A stretch of DNA of 64,000 bases from Margaritispora aquatica (Eukaryota; Ascomycota; Leotiomycetes; Helotiales; Discinellaceae): positions 744,001-808,000 of the forward strand of contig VJWN01000013.1 in the NCBI GenBank assembly GCA_007644065.1. Direction: 5' to 3'. Of this stretch, positions 33,906 to 46,672 are shown piece by piece. The notes beneath the pieces were generated by a model that was not told where the DNA came from, searched no databases, and worked only from the letters and a program-made list of their open reading frames with translations. Position 1 is the first letter of the stretch. Every line of letters begins with the position of its first letter. Both the position numbers and the translations under genes were made by a program.

Positions 33906-34479
33906 AACGTATAACAAGCCTGGCGTAAGTAGTCCAGTAATTGATAACTATTATCTAATACTTAGCTTTTAACTATCATCTAATAAGTGACACGTAGTGA
34001 ACAGAGAAAGGAATAAGTAGTTTTGGTTAAAAGCTTGATTCATAAGGTGTCACTAACTACTTGCTCGATCGAAGTCAAGATAAGCCTAACTTCCTAGGAA
34101 CTGCCTTCCCAGGCACGAGGCGGTCACGCACTTCGTGACAATAACTAACTATTAAACTCTCGTGTTTTAAATTAGTATAACTCATTTAAAATATTCAATG
34201 ATACATTATTATTTAATTACTTCCGATAGTTTTAACTTTAGTACATCATTATTAATTTCTTGTTTTATTCACGTCGCCCATTTCTAAACTTCATTAAAAG
34301 TATAGTTATATACTTTGCTAACTAACTAAGTCTTATAGATAGAACCGGCGAAAAGTTATTAAAAGTAGTGGGATTAAGGGGAGTAAGGTACTGTGATAAC
34401 CGAGCGTCATGTGCTGATGATGACACATGATCTACAATTGACATTTGGCGAATGATTTTACTCCTAGAATTCGCCAAAG
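33906..34479. repeat. AT-rich, probably RIP-degraded sequence with a short hairpin
   Basis: Strongly TA/AT-biased between 33940 and 34380, unlike the genes on either side. A 6-bp inverted repeat (GTCACG...CGTGAC) with a 5-base loop lies at 34123-34139 inside a GC-richer island. No terminal repeats or coding remnant was recognised. An old transposon fragment is the likeliest source. Confidence 0.4.
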
Positions 34480-37424
34480 TCATCTCGGTACTCCTCTATA
34501 GAAGTTATCTGGGAAGAGGTTGTGATGATTATCTTCTCGCCACATTGGCGGTGATGAAGTCTTTCCTTCTACACCCATGAAGGTGTACTCCACTTCTGGA
34601 TCTCCTGTCTCTGATGCACCCTGTATTCTGCGTTAGAGTTTGTTTGAAAATTTCAAGGGGGTTTGAAACTTTAAGAGAATATATCTCTGATGTGGTGAAT
34701 AATGGCATTCTTTCTACCACCAAGAGTCTTCCCTGCATTAAGGATAGGGATAAGAAAAGAGCAAAAGTATCTCACTTCATCGCCTGCCTTAGCCAAAAGA
34801 GCAAGCACTTCATTTCGTTTCCAGTCCCTTATTGGACCCCATCTATTGAAGAAAGGAATGATGGGCAGACACAGCGTGAGCATGCTTCCGAGCATGAGCG
34901 CGCCCGAGAAGACGAGTATCATGATCAGACCGAAGGTGCTGAGGGAAGTGTGATACGGATTATTGAACTTGATTCGTCCGCAGAGATATGCGCTGACATT
35001 CCCGACGTCATCGAGTGCCCATAAGTTTTCGAGGCGGGTTGGGTCTTGATTTGGTGGCCTTTCGATTGTATTGAAGACGGCTGGGGAGAGGTTTTGATTA
35101 ATCGAGATTTTCTTAAAAGTAGTGAAATGGCGAGAGGAGGGAAGAAGCGCTGTTCCACTTCCTGTATATTTGAGGTTGATGTGGATTTTTCAAGGAGTGA
35201 AACTGTTCGGTGAGACGTACCTAGTTGGAGACGCGTAAGAGAAACCATAAACCAATGCTCCAATTCTGCTAACTAGGAAGACCATATCAATTGGCAGGTT
35301 TCTTGAAGAGATTGAAGAAAAGAACCATGCACGTTTAGTCAAGAAATTTAAAGTTGGGACAATATGAAAAATCAGACATACCCATTGTGTTTTTGGAATC
35401 CCATTTTGAAACCCCTCTTGGAGAAACCGATTTGCCTGCAAGACATCTCCACCACGACCTGCTATACTCCATGGTATTGCAGTATATCTAGAAAACCGGA
35501 TTGTCAGCTGGTTTTACATATTTTTTGAGACTAGAAATAGAGAACACGAGTGAAAGAGATCGCCTGTCTCAGTTATATTGATCGTATGTATCTCTGATTG
35601 ATCAGCTGGCTTGGAAAGGCAAGACAATCCGAGAGATTACTCAATTTACTTACTGCATAATCATCTCCAGGAGTACTATCACCAGTGAGAAGTCTCTTGG
35701 TGCACTGCTGTCTTTATAGTCGTTGGGTCCGATGAGAGCTGTGTAGTTCTCCGCTTTTAATTTCTCGTGGTTCAGCAAACCTTGGAACTGGGTACACCTA
35801 TTGATAGTGTTTGTGTTGGTGATTTCTTCATCAGGGGAAATTTTCACTGCGGGAGACAAGAGAGGTACTTACTGCTGGGTAATTGAGCTGCAGATTCGAA
35901 ATTGCTCATCACATGCGATGACATTGAGAAAATAACTAGCGAGATAGAATTCGGTAGCGTTTGGTCTTTGAGATGTATCATTGCCAAATCTGTCGATGGG
36001 TCTGTGAGCGAAGAACCATGGGTCATCGGAAGGGTCGCGATATAATATGCCCAGATGTTGCATTAGTAACAAGCTAGTATCATGGAGAGGTTTTGGAAGA
36101 AGAGCAGGTTGAAGCAATTCGGGGAAGGGAAAATATAATTGAACAAGTTTGTAGCTTTCGCTATTGATATTTTGCAGCCCGTTAAACCGGAGATCAACGT
36201 CATTGTGCTGTGTTGTATTATCTCTGTAGAAAGAGTAGTATCTCATGTTAACTGGATCAGCCAGAGCCTCTTCCGAATCCTTCACAGGAAAGTTAGCAAA
36301 GCTTTTATAAGCATCAACGATAGAAAGAGAAGTTTTGCAGTTGGTAATTAATTTTGGTTTCGGGGATAATCATACAAAGTTTCTGAAGTAGGTTGCATCT
36401 AAAAGTAACGACGTTAGTCACATCCTGAAAAGAAGAAAGGGGAAGGAAGCTAGTTTCATAATACTATGACTTAAGAATTGGAAGAGGTGACAAATCGAAC
36501 AGAGGGAGGTTCAGATTCCCGAGAGGAATCTCTTACTCAGAACGGCACAAGTGCTTCGCCTATGGATAGACAGTTCTTTGCCATAATGGGTGTTGAAGCC
36601 TAATTTGCTTAAAGTGATGTTTTCTGACTCAAAAATGACTGCAGATTGTGAATTTGGTGAGCAAGCTGTATCCTGGAACGGACAAGCAACCTTCTCCTCC
36701 ATTCTGAATGAGAATGAGCGGCTTATAAACTTGTTACAGTCAAGTGTCCCTTGAGATCCTCCTTGTGGGTAGCAGCTTCGGACGTAATTGTCCGCGTCTA
36801 TAGTCAGATTTACCATAAGTTCGCGATAAATTTGATCACTCTCAGAGTCGTTCAGAGTGTGATCTGGGAACCATACACCACAGGTAGGCATTACCTAGAG
36901 ATTTCCCAAGTCAGTGATAATTTGGCGAGGGGGCAACAAAGTGGGGTTCATACTTTCGAGACCACAACCTTTCCCACTACTATTTGAGAAACGAGAACAC
37001 CCAGGGCGATGAATAAAATCAAGTGGCCTAAAGCATACAAGATCACCAGAATGTCCTTTAGTGAGCTTTCTTTGATGGCTCTCCAAAAGCCGATCTTGAG
37101 AAAGGCTTCCACAAGCCCAATGGTGGCTCCCCCAGCAGTCTCGGAATTCCGTAAGATAACCTGCTCTTTTCTCCGGCGCTCTTTGGTGGCTCTTGCGTCG
37201 CCATCTTTGGTAGAGAGCAAAAGATGCCAGGTAAAGCGACTGATATGCCAACTTCTGTTGCCAGCGAGGCCCACTATGATGGTGACCGCGGCAACGAGGG
37301 GGATAGCGCGACTATCCCTCAGTGTGAGAGTTGCACCCAGTATCTTCCCACGATCCTGGTTCCACCAGAAACCCTCATAGACCGCATTTGTTCCAAATTG
37401 AATGACATCCTGCAGAGAAGCCAT
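34480..37424 (-). CDS. Large fungal integral membrane protein with cysteine-containing extracellular domain
   Basis: Ten inferred exons: 37424-36954, 36894-36537, 36398-36376, 36279-35873, 35797-35654, 35487-35382, 35272-35221, 35161-34776, 34732-34670 and 34620-34480, giving 716 aa. All joins keep frame, including a 23-nt microexon that creates the NAT sequon. It starts MASLQDVIQFG, followed by GFWWNQDRGKILGATLTL. Membrane segments lie at about 40-58, 124-150 and 594-625, with another near VIVLLEMIMQYTAIPWSI. The large loop in between has many sequons and cysteines (PTCGVWFPD). The C-terminus is cytosolic and acidic. This is a known pattern of uncharacterised Pezizomycotina membrane proteins, with no named function. 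Exon 3 and the last intron are the least certain. Confidence 0.78.
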
Positions 37425-37995
37425 AGCCAGGACTCAGGCCAATATCATAAACCTGAGGTTGGAACGGGGCTGACAGTCGGTGTTGAGGTGCCCAATATAC
37501 TTCAATGGATTTCTTCGACGTGAAGAGCTGAGAAAAATGGGTGGTCGCAGCATCTTTCGATATGGAGAGTTTCACCAACCCTTGCACATTGATTGATGCG
37601 AGGCTTCGGAATTCGAACGTTTGTGATACGCCTTTCTAGACTGATTTTGTAGCCATTCGTATTTTGCCAGGGCGAGGTGGCTCGCCAAGAACTTGGGTGC
37701 AGGCGCCATCAATACCTTAGTATGTATTGAACATGGTTCATCATGCACACCCACCAATGAGATAATCTTGCAATATTTGTAGTGCTACAATGTTACAATG
37801 TAGTGTCAACAGTTTGGACAACCCCCGGCCCCAGCCAAGCTATATCAGGCCTAATGCGTATGGAGGTACGGCGGTTCAGTATTACAATAGCACCAACTAG
37901 GTAGATTCCCTACCTCTAATCAACTAAATCAATGAAATACTTCTCCTAGCGTATCAAAACACTACTACCACTAACGACATCGTAGATTAAGAGGC
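37425..37995. other. Intergenic, no supported gene
   Basis: 5' flank of the membrane-protein gene. A 70-codon minus frame overlapping its start (37375-37587) is out of frame and not supported. Confidence 0.4.
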
Positions 37996-38202
37996 TCAGA
38001 CATCGTCAAGTTGAAAGTTGGAAGCAATGAGAAGCTATATCGAGTTCACAATGACTTGGTTCGCAACAAGATTCCGTATTTCGATAAGATGTTCCGTGGA
38101 GGCTTCATGGAAGCCAATAAAGGTGCTACATTTCCGGAGGGTGATGTGGCATCGTTTGACCTCGCGCTTGGATGGGTTTACAGCAATGCTTTCCCCTCCC
38201 TC
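37996..38202 (+). pseudogene. BTB/POZ-domain gene relic 3 (N-terminal half)
   Basis: The frame reads SDIVKLKVGSNEKLYRVHND, then LVRNKIPYFDKMF, GGFMEANKG and FDLALGWVYSN. These are consecutive BTB/POZ blocks (strand 1 to helix 3). It is open upstream only to a TAA at 37972 and has no ATG. Beyond about 38202 the frame stays open to 38532, but the expected BTB second half is lost. Best read as a truncated relic; a spliced gene with an unseen first exon is the alternative. Confidence 0.68.
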
Positions 38203-40575
38203 CGCATGGCAGTGAAAGAAATATGCTTGCATTTTTCGTGGGTCTTTTATTTTTGGCTCTTTTCTAAACAATGTAATCAAATCCAGAGAGGGTTATGGGC
38301 AGCTAACCAGGTTCTCATGCATGACCAGGTTCAAGTCATGTCCAAGTGCGAACAGATTCATGGAACCTTCCAAAGATATCGATATGTTCGATCCATCAGC
38401 ATTCAAATTGGCATGAGGGTGGAAAGGGTGCGAGATGCGAGGATTTCATTACTGGGGGGAAGTATATTTAACTCGGTGTGTGCTTTCATCAACATATCTC
38501 TGATAGCATCTTTCAGGCACGTGATGGAATAGTTGTCGGCAAGTATGTAATAGCTACAAATCTCCCAGTTCTTACTCATGCTGAAACGCCTGCTTGTATC
38601 CTCCGCTTAACATTCCTCAAAGTTACAGCTTAACACAAGATGAGGGGAGTGCTAGTTAGACAAGAAACATGGGCTAAAGAAGGAACAATAGAGCAAGGGA
38701 AGCATCAAGACGGAGGTTTGTGGTACATAAGTGGCGATTAAAGGAGCCAACGTTGTTTAAATCGTTTCTTGATTCGATATACCCAGAAAAACACCTCCAT
38801 TCATTGAATAATAGAAATTAGAAAATGCAAGGTGCATAGAGTTAGTCTGCGGAAACTATATTAAGTTCTCATGGTCTCAGAAAATCAAGGAAATATCTAC
38901 CAATCTTGACGTAAATCAAAATTCCAAGCATGTTTAGACGCTAGACATTATTTTGATTGTCATCTACATGTGACTTAAATCTTGCAACTCGTGGCCTCCA
39001 CTCAGTCACCACGATGACTCTAAAGAGAGAATGGAGAACATATAATATTTGGCACAGCTCTACTTACCCTTACTTGTGAATATAATGCTAACTTTTTGGG
39101 CCATTTCATCAACGCAAACCCTAGAGACAACTATCAAAGAAGGTTCTGCCGTGGGCTCTCAAGTTCTCTCCGTGTCTGAGAGTAGTTTGCTTCATGATTG
39201 AGAACATCGAGTCATGCCAAAGCTCCGATTGACCTTTGATCTCTTGTATCATGAGCTTTGCACTATGCGTTATGATTGCACGTCAAGCTACTAAGCTATA
39301 GAATACTAGGGAGTTTGTGCTGCTTGCCCGGATTTCTGCAGTCTCCTGCCAAGGGTTTAGGCGGGATGACTCTATGGCTCCTCTCCAGAGAGACTCGTGT
39401 GAACGGAAAACAAGCATTATTCGAAGCGTGACGATTCTTTGACTGACATCAAAACTCACTTTAAGCCAACAAATACTAGGAGCCAACAGGCTCTGAAAAC
39501 CCAGACATGACGAATAGAAACAGCAAGAGTAGGAGGACAACCAATCGACCACCTCTCTCCAGACAAGATCATCCATCTGCCTGTCCACCAACGCCACCAC
39601 ACAAACCACGTCTCACTGCGCAAATCCACGTCCGCTAATCATATCTGTCCCAAGAGGAAATTGACCTCTCATACAGCAAGTCTCATTAAGAAGTTTGTGC
39701 TGTATATGGAATTCAAGCCTACCGGTCAAATATATTGCTAGAGTTTCCCTTGCTCCTCACATTATTTATGTATAAGGAAAATTTGCTTGCAACTTACAAA
39801 GTCCGCCGGTTTTGACGACCCTGAGTTATCGTTGCTTGCTTCCCCTGACGAGCATCACCATGCAGCTTGATTGAAAATTAGTCACCAGTGAGAGAGAGGC
39901 GCTGGCGATCCATTCGCATCAGCACGGCTATACTGCTTACCTTGGTAAAATACATCTCACAGGCGCACGTTACATGCCACATGAATGGAGGAAAGATTAA
40001 TTTTTACGGTTTTATGTTTTTTTTTTTGATTTTTATGATTTTCGTGATATAATCCTACACGACCTATACACGCGCAAATGGGTATCTATCAAAGCAATTC
40101 CACCACCAAGAACAATGACGCCACAGCACACACGGATGATCTTCCCTCCCAGTGCAAGTCCAAGCCCAGCCTCTGGCATGAGTTGATCCATTCCATCCAT
40201 CGATAGATACAAGCTCGAGATCAGTTATTGCAAAGTACACAGCGTGAGCCCGGTTGCTAAACGTCCTCTCTCAAGCCCGGTGTTGAGCATCGTAACCAAG
40301 ATATCTGCCAAGGCCAATCAAGCAAGGCGCACAACAAGAACGCGATTGCAAGGTTGACCTTAGAGAAATCAAGGTGTTTGAAGCACCCCACTGTATCGAA
40401 AAACTTCTGGAATGTGAAAACTCAGCCTTCAGCTGCCTCCCTCTCACACCTCCGCCCTTCCGCCCAGATCATCCGGTGCACGACCATCACCACACCACCT
40501 AAGACCTCCTTCGCTCAGGAGACAAACGCCACTCCGCCTAATTTTACAATAATCAAACAAAAATAGACACCTAGC
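38203..40575. other. Long intergenic region, no supported gene
   Basis: Short motif-free frames only. A T-run at about 40017-40032 and an AT-rich belt at 39990-40060 are the only compositional features. The last 200 bases are the 3' flank of the 1674-aa coiled-coil gene. Confidence 0.45.
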
Positions 40576-43500
40576 TCACAACTGCACTGGCACCACAAAC
40601 TGATTGGCACCGAAATTTCGCCAGAGAAATCCGACTGCAGCTTTGACATGTGTCTGAAAGTGAGCGACAACCACTGGCGGTGGAAGGTCAAAGTGAGCGC
40701 GAATGTCGTGATAATGCCATCCAATATATCCAGCTCCAACGCAAGTTGCAGTACCATAAGTTGCAACCTTCAACTTGTTCTTTGACCATGACGAGACATC
40801 CACTGCAGGCGGGCCACAGACGATGCAAGAAACAGGTAACGGTTCCGATGCAGACGCAGGAAAACTGTCTTCAATCCCGTAATTCAAGCACACATTCGTG
40901 ACCAGGATAGACACTGGGAGAGGTGCACCTGGGACAGCTGGGAAATTGATGATGGATGAATCAAGAACCTCACAAACCAACGGAGATACGGCAGTGATAT
41001 GCTGGGTTTGTGCAAAGTGGCCCATCATGCCTCGGCATGCCAGAACCAGCACACAAAGAATAGAGATGCAGGCTCCGAATTTCCAGAACGAAAAAAGAGT
41101 TAACCTTGGTCGATTCTGGACATCTGATGCCGGATAGATTTGAACTTCAGGCTCAAAGAGAGTGGGCTCAGAATGCTCAGCTTGCTGAAAAGCATACGGT
41201 CGGTCCTCGGACGTAGGAACAGTCTTAAGGAGAATTTCCAGACCATCGGACACCTTAAGAAAATCTCCACAAAGGGAATTGATCTCTGTAGGATCCTGGA
41301 GATTACCGCCAATGAGAACCTCAAGCTCAGAGATTGGACGCTCAGGCTCTGGGCTATGATGCTCAGACTCAGGAATAGAATGCTGAAAATCGGAAACATG
41401 CTGCTCAGGTCCAGAAATAGTGCGTTCCTCCAAAGAGGCAGATAGAGCGGTTGGAAAAGGAACCTTAGAACCAAAGTTCCAAAGTTCAGACTCTGAAACA
41501 GGCTCGGAAACGGTGACAGTAAGCTTAGGTTGATCTGTGGGCAGGTGAGAGTTAGAGACAAGGGCGGGCTCATTGACGATGAACACTTCCATGGGGATTT
41601 GGTGAGCATCAGAGACAGTAGTTTCGGCGCCAGCAATAACAAGCACATCCATGTGAGCCTCAGTAGCTGTCATATCATGGGCAATACCATCAGCGTTGGG
41701 AATGTTCAAGGGAGCCTCAACGGCAGTCACATCATGGACAATACCCTCAGCCTTGGAAATGGTAGGAGTCTCAGCGGATCCTTCAATGGTGTCAAAAGCA
41801 GACGCTTCAGGAACGAAATTGGGCTTGAGAGCTGCAACACGAGCACCAGCAAGCTTGCGCAGTCCTTTGAAAGTCTTCATGCCACCACGGTGATGAAAGC
41901 AATCAAACTCGTTGGTACAATCCTCGGCTTCTCTTGGGGACCCATCGACTTTCCAATTAATATTTTCGGTGTCCAGACCATCTGTGAACTGCTCATAATC
42001 TGAGCCTAAAAGCGAGATATACTTTCTGAAATGTCTATTTGCAGACTTCTTTTGGGCCTTGTACTTTTGGCATCTGGGACAGCTGCTGGAATTTGATGCC
42101 ACTAACTCGAGCGGCTCCATAGGTGTGCGTTCTTCCTGCTGATCTTGATTGCCATTACCTCCATCTGAAGCAGACCTATCACCAACTGGTGGGTCGGAGT
42201 TCATCGGTTGTCCATCGTCTTGATCAACAGCGGCAGATGCGATTCCCAACGAAGCAGAAGCTTCATGAGAGCAAGTAGCCTGGTGGATGATTAATTTGTC
42301 GGTAATCTCATCTTTAGCCAATTCCGTGATCGCTTCTACCTTGAGGCTCATTGGAAACTGCATGAGTTGAGGTGTATCGACATCCTGCGGTGCTTCAGAA
42401 TGCAACACAATGATGGGCTGGGTTTTATTCTGATATAGAACGTCGTGATCCTCACGCTCGTTCTCCAGACGAGCGATCTTATTGGCTTGTCGTACGCAAT
42501 CCTTCTCCAGTCGTGTGATTCTCTTGGCCTGCGTGATGCGTTCCTTATCAAGAAGAGCGACTTCGGCTTTCAGCTCTTTGTTTCGATTTTCGTACCTCTC
42601 GTTTTCCATCCATTTGGATTCGAGGGCATAGCGTTTGATTCTGTCCTCACGACCTATCTTCACGACTAAAGCGTACAATTCCTCAAACTCCATCGCCTGT
42701 TGGCTGTTAATCGTGCCCTGCTCAGAAGCCGCATGTAGCTGCTTTTGTGCCTCAAGAATATATGGATCGGGAATATCGGACTCGTCATTGTCAAAATTGA
42801 GCTTTGCCTGGTTGGCAGCTTCAGTATCAACAATCGGGGTTTCAAAAACTTGGGTCTCAGATGCAACGACTTCTGGTTGAACTTCGGCAGACTGAATCTC
42901 AGCAACTTCAAGAATGACTTGCGAATTAGAAATGCTGGCAGCGGTGGCCTCGTTCTCAGTCGCAGTAACCTCGACGACTTGGGAGTGAACAATTTCGGAT
43001 GCAGCAAGCTCAACAGCGGTAGTTCTAAGATTATCGGGGGGTGCAGCCTCAAGAACTTGCACTCGGAGAAAATCGATTTCGCCCAAGGTGGGTGTATGTT
43101 GCTCGTCGTGACTGCTAGTCTCAGTGCTCAAGGGATCATCGATTGGTGCAATAACATCTGACTCGATCATAGAAGTAACTTCAGTGACTGTCAAGACAGT
43201 GGTATTCGAGTCCTTAAGGGCCGAGGCACTGGATAGTTGTGTAATTCGCTCAAGTAGTTCTCGTTTTTCGTCAAGGAGTTCTCGCTTTTCATCAAGAGCC
43301 GTAGTGAGTTGTGGTTTATATTCTTCGAGTTTGATAGTTGACGACTCGACGATGGGTACGGTAACTTCCTCCGGACAGATGGAGGCAATTTCCATGAAAA
43401 CGGTGTGAAACTGTTGGGGTGGTACTAAGCTCGACTCCTGCAAAGTTTTGATATCTGCAAGGAGCGCCTCAATTTCAATTCGATGATTCTTGTTGCTCTC

Positions 43501-45817
43501 TTTGAGCAGTTCATCACTGTTGGACTTATCATGCTGCAGTCCTATGATGGTAGCTCTCAGTTCTTGCACAAGCGCGTCATTAGTCGAAGCTATGAATTTG
43601 TTAGCACATTTTCAGAGCTGGAAGGTAGGTGGTAACGTACGAGGGGCGATCACGATTGCTGGTTGGGTTTGCAAGGCTTGTTGAGCAACCAGCAGCTCGC
43701 TCCGCAGCATCTCAATAGCTGCGTTGGCCTCTTGCATAGTGGAATTCAATTGCCCATTGAGACTGGTAAGCCTGAGATTGGCCTCCGAGACAATACCATC
43801 CCTTTCTCTGCGACCTAGATTTGAGACACGAGCTACCTCAATATTTGCTAAACCTATAATTAAGGTATGTCAGTAAATCCAAATACAAAGCAGGGCAGAG
43901 CGATGAGCTTACGTTGATATTCTGCGAGCTGTTTGTCCTTAACCTTCAGCTCTGCAGTTTTCTTTGCAAGTTCTAACTTTGCGGCCTTGAACTTAGCATC
44001 TTGGGCTGTGATGTCGCTCTCTAGCTTTGCATAATCTGCAGGATAACCTGATTTGAAGTCAGTAATGGTACCTTGAATATATACTGAAGAGGCAAACTGA
44101 CCTTCGAGGTTTGAGATGCGGGTATCTTTTTCCTCGATTTCCTCTTCGAGATCGGAAATCTGCTTGGCTGAGATATTTGCATCGTGCTGCAGACTAGAGA
44201 TAGATCTATTCTTTGTGGAATTTTCATCACGAAGCCTTGTGATCTCCTCTCTGAGCCTGGTGACGTCTCGATCTCGGCCACGAAGCTCCTTTTGAAGACG
44301 AGAGATTTCGGTGACCTTGTCAGAGACTTCGGTCCGAAGATTATTGTTCTCGTTATCTTTTCTTCTGATATTAGTATCAAGGCTAGTGACTTGGCTCTGC
44401 AAATCAGTAACTTGGGCGCTAAGATCATTTGCCATGCTCAGTTGTACTTCAGTCTCGTTGTGCAATCGATCGCTTGCCTGTTGAACTAGATTCCTAGTCG
44501 TCTGGTGTGAGGTTCTCTCTCTCTTGATATCTTCTTCAAGAGATGTGGAAAATTCTGCAGACAAAGTTAGTAAAATACTTCGGTGTAGACACGTATGTCT
44601 ATAAACTTACCCTTCAAGTTTGCAATGGTGCGATCTTTGGCTGAAATAGCTTCCGCGTGCTTCGCCTCTAACTCTGACATTTTGATCTCATAATTCTCAA
44701 CCTCTTGTTGAAACAAATTATCCGCACCCTCCTGTAGCAAGGTAGTACGACTCATATGCTCAATGTTGTCTTCCAGTGCCTCGGCCATCTCAGCGTTCTC
44801 CTCTAGCAAGCTCTCTCTAGACGCCTCAACTTCTTCTATCTCATCGGTCTTTAGCTTCAAATTCTCCTTGGCCTCTTTCAGCTCCTTTTCGGCCCACTCC
44901 TTCTCTACCTGCTCTTCGGAGTGGAGAAGAGTCAGCTCCTGCTTTTCGTTTTCAAGAGCTTCGATTTTCTTCCTATGAAACTCTAAGCTTTGTAACATCA
45001 CATTGGATGGCTCCAATTCATCCAAGACAGGTTTATCAGAAGACTTCCGTACGCGCTTGGCATTTGGGTACGATTCGTAGAAGCCTGGCACTCGAGCTCG
45101 ATCTTGGCTTGGAGATGCCTCGAACGATGGCTGTTCACGCTTGCCACTCTTCCGAGGGCGCATAGCTTGACGTTGAAGCTCTGGTGTAATATCATCTTCC
45201 ATGAAACGAAATTTGCCAGGCTTCATCACAGCGAATCCAATGTTCTGCGAAGGCTTCAGCTCGAAAGAGGCAGAAGTCCGCAACGAGGATCGATTCTTGC
45301 AGTGTGGAGCTTCATCGTCCTCACGCGAACGCTTTCGTGACGATGATGGTTGAGACTTGTATACTGGCTTGACAGAAACAAGGCTCGGAGGTGTCGAAAT
45401 GCTAGGTGTGTTCTGACTATGCTCCATAATCTGGTCTGGCTGCTCAATACGTAGCTCACTAAGATTTGCAATTGCGGCTTCAACCCGCGCGTTGCCCTCT
45501 TCTGTGCGCAACATTTCATCGAGCGAGGCTTGGTAATCTGCGGCAGCTGAGATATCTGAGGGCGTGACAGTTGTATTTGGAGATGAGATGGTCTCTGGGA
45601 GGGTAGGGGTTGGGTGGCGCTCAGCGTTCATGCGCGATGGTGTCGGTGATGGGATGTTGATTTGTTCGTAGCTGAGGTTTGCGATATTCTCCTCCAGGAC
45701 TATCAAGGTCAGCCACCCGAATCAATGCTTGTAGACAGCAGACAACTTACCCATTGCAGATGAATCCCCAGAAGGGTCGCCGTCAGGCAATGGAGTGGTC
45801 ATATCTGCAGCTTGCAT
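40576..45817 (-). CDS. Giant coiled-coil protein with two C-terminal hydrophobic segments (CC-2TM, large)
   Basis: Five exons, 45817-45751, 45699-44611, 44554-43913, 43853-43641 and 43589-40576, give 1674 aa. The introns are 51-59 nt, with a textbook TTACTAAC branch in intron 2. Three long open frames join without loss. The start MQAADMTTPL leads to a disordered region with KRSREDDE basic patches. About 500 residues of nearly continuous coiled coil follow (about 240-700: SRLQKELRGRDRDVTRLREE), then an acidic Val/Glu/Ala-rich region with another coil (about 770-820). A degenerate repeat of the type GIVHDVTAVEAP/GIAHDMTATEAH and a PE/SE-rich stretch lie near the end. A membrane segment at about 1507-1524 precedes a loop with several cysteines and a second segment (GAGYIGWHYH, about 1612-1629). 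A cytoskeletal or organelle tether is plausible but unproven. Confidence 0.83.
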
Positions 45818-46672
45818 CTGTAAAGATCAAGAATGCCGTCAGACTGTTGGAGAGCGAATGTCGATAGTAAGGTTAGGAAGCAAGGAAGTAATCCAAGCTA
45901 ACGAAGATGTAAAGTGTGCGCTGGTAAAAACTAGAACGATTGCAATTAAAGTCTGATAGAAGATTGAAATTGGAAGAAAGTTAGTTGTGCGAACACTTGT
46001 AAAAATCGGAAATCTCCAAGAATTTCGCACAAGGTTAAGCAGGCGAAACTCGGTCGCAGCCTTGTCTCTCACACTAGAGCCGTTTAAGCTAGAGACAGTA
46101 CTAAAAATGAATTTCGTGAAGCTATTCGCGACAATCATGTGATATGTGGGTCCGTATTTGGCGACAGCGAGGTCATCGACGACGAGGAGGGGCAATAGAA
46201 TTTTTTAAGGTGCAAGACAGCCATGTAATTTCAACGGGTCATAACAGCCGTATTGCTTGCTGCAGCTGCCTGGACCCTATGGAGAGGTTTAAACCCATCT
46301 GAAAAGTGGTGAGAAGTAAAAATTGGCCTTACCTCAATAACACAGTGACGACGGCAAATTAGCCATGGATTGGAGCTTGAAGCTTGAAGATTGAAGCAAC
46401 AGCTAAAAAAAATCTCAAGAATGATTTGCCTAGAAACGATTTCTCGCTGTTTCGGTACCAGAACTCTTCAGCACGACCTCCCGACTGTCTCAAACCAACA
46501 TGCAATTGACAAACGTAAGAAGCACAGCAAGGAGTCAAAAGCACAAAGAATTGGTAGAAAAGGGGCTCTCATAGTAGTAATCATACATTTTATACATCGC
46601 ACCTCCAGAAATCAGTTTTTGATACAGGGGTACATCGTTTTCGGAAACCAGAGATTCCTCCATTGTCTCTCT
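45818..46672. other. Intergenic, no supported gene
   Basis: A 118-codon minus frame (45839-46195) starts at TTG and has no motif. It could be leader sequence of the coiled-coil gene. A short GAAGCTTGAAGATTGAAG repeat lies near 46378-46396. Confidence 0.45.

Noticed and set aside
35302..35381. 80-nt intron ending at CTTCAAG in the 716-aa membrane gene
   Set aside because: It shifts the frame into an immediate stop. The acceptor CTTCCTAG at 35273 continues with family-like sequence.
39283..39609. 108-codon minus frame rich in Cys/Ser/Leu
   Set aside because: No family pattern; likely chance.
41100..43161. Several leucine/serine-rich frames on both strands (for example 41100-41648 and 42666-43052 minus, 41530-42003 and 42745-43161 plus)
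   Set aside because: Shadows of the repetitive Glu/Ser/Val codons of the 1674-aa gene.
45839..46195. 118-codon minus-strand frame upstream of the giant coiled-coil gene
   Set aside because: It begins at TTG, has no motif and cannot be joined in frame to exon 1. Probably leader sequence.
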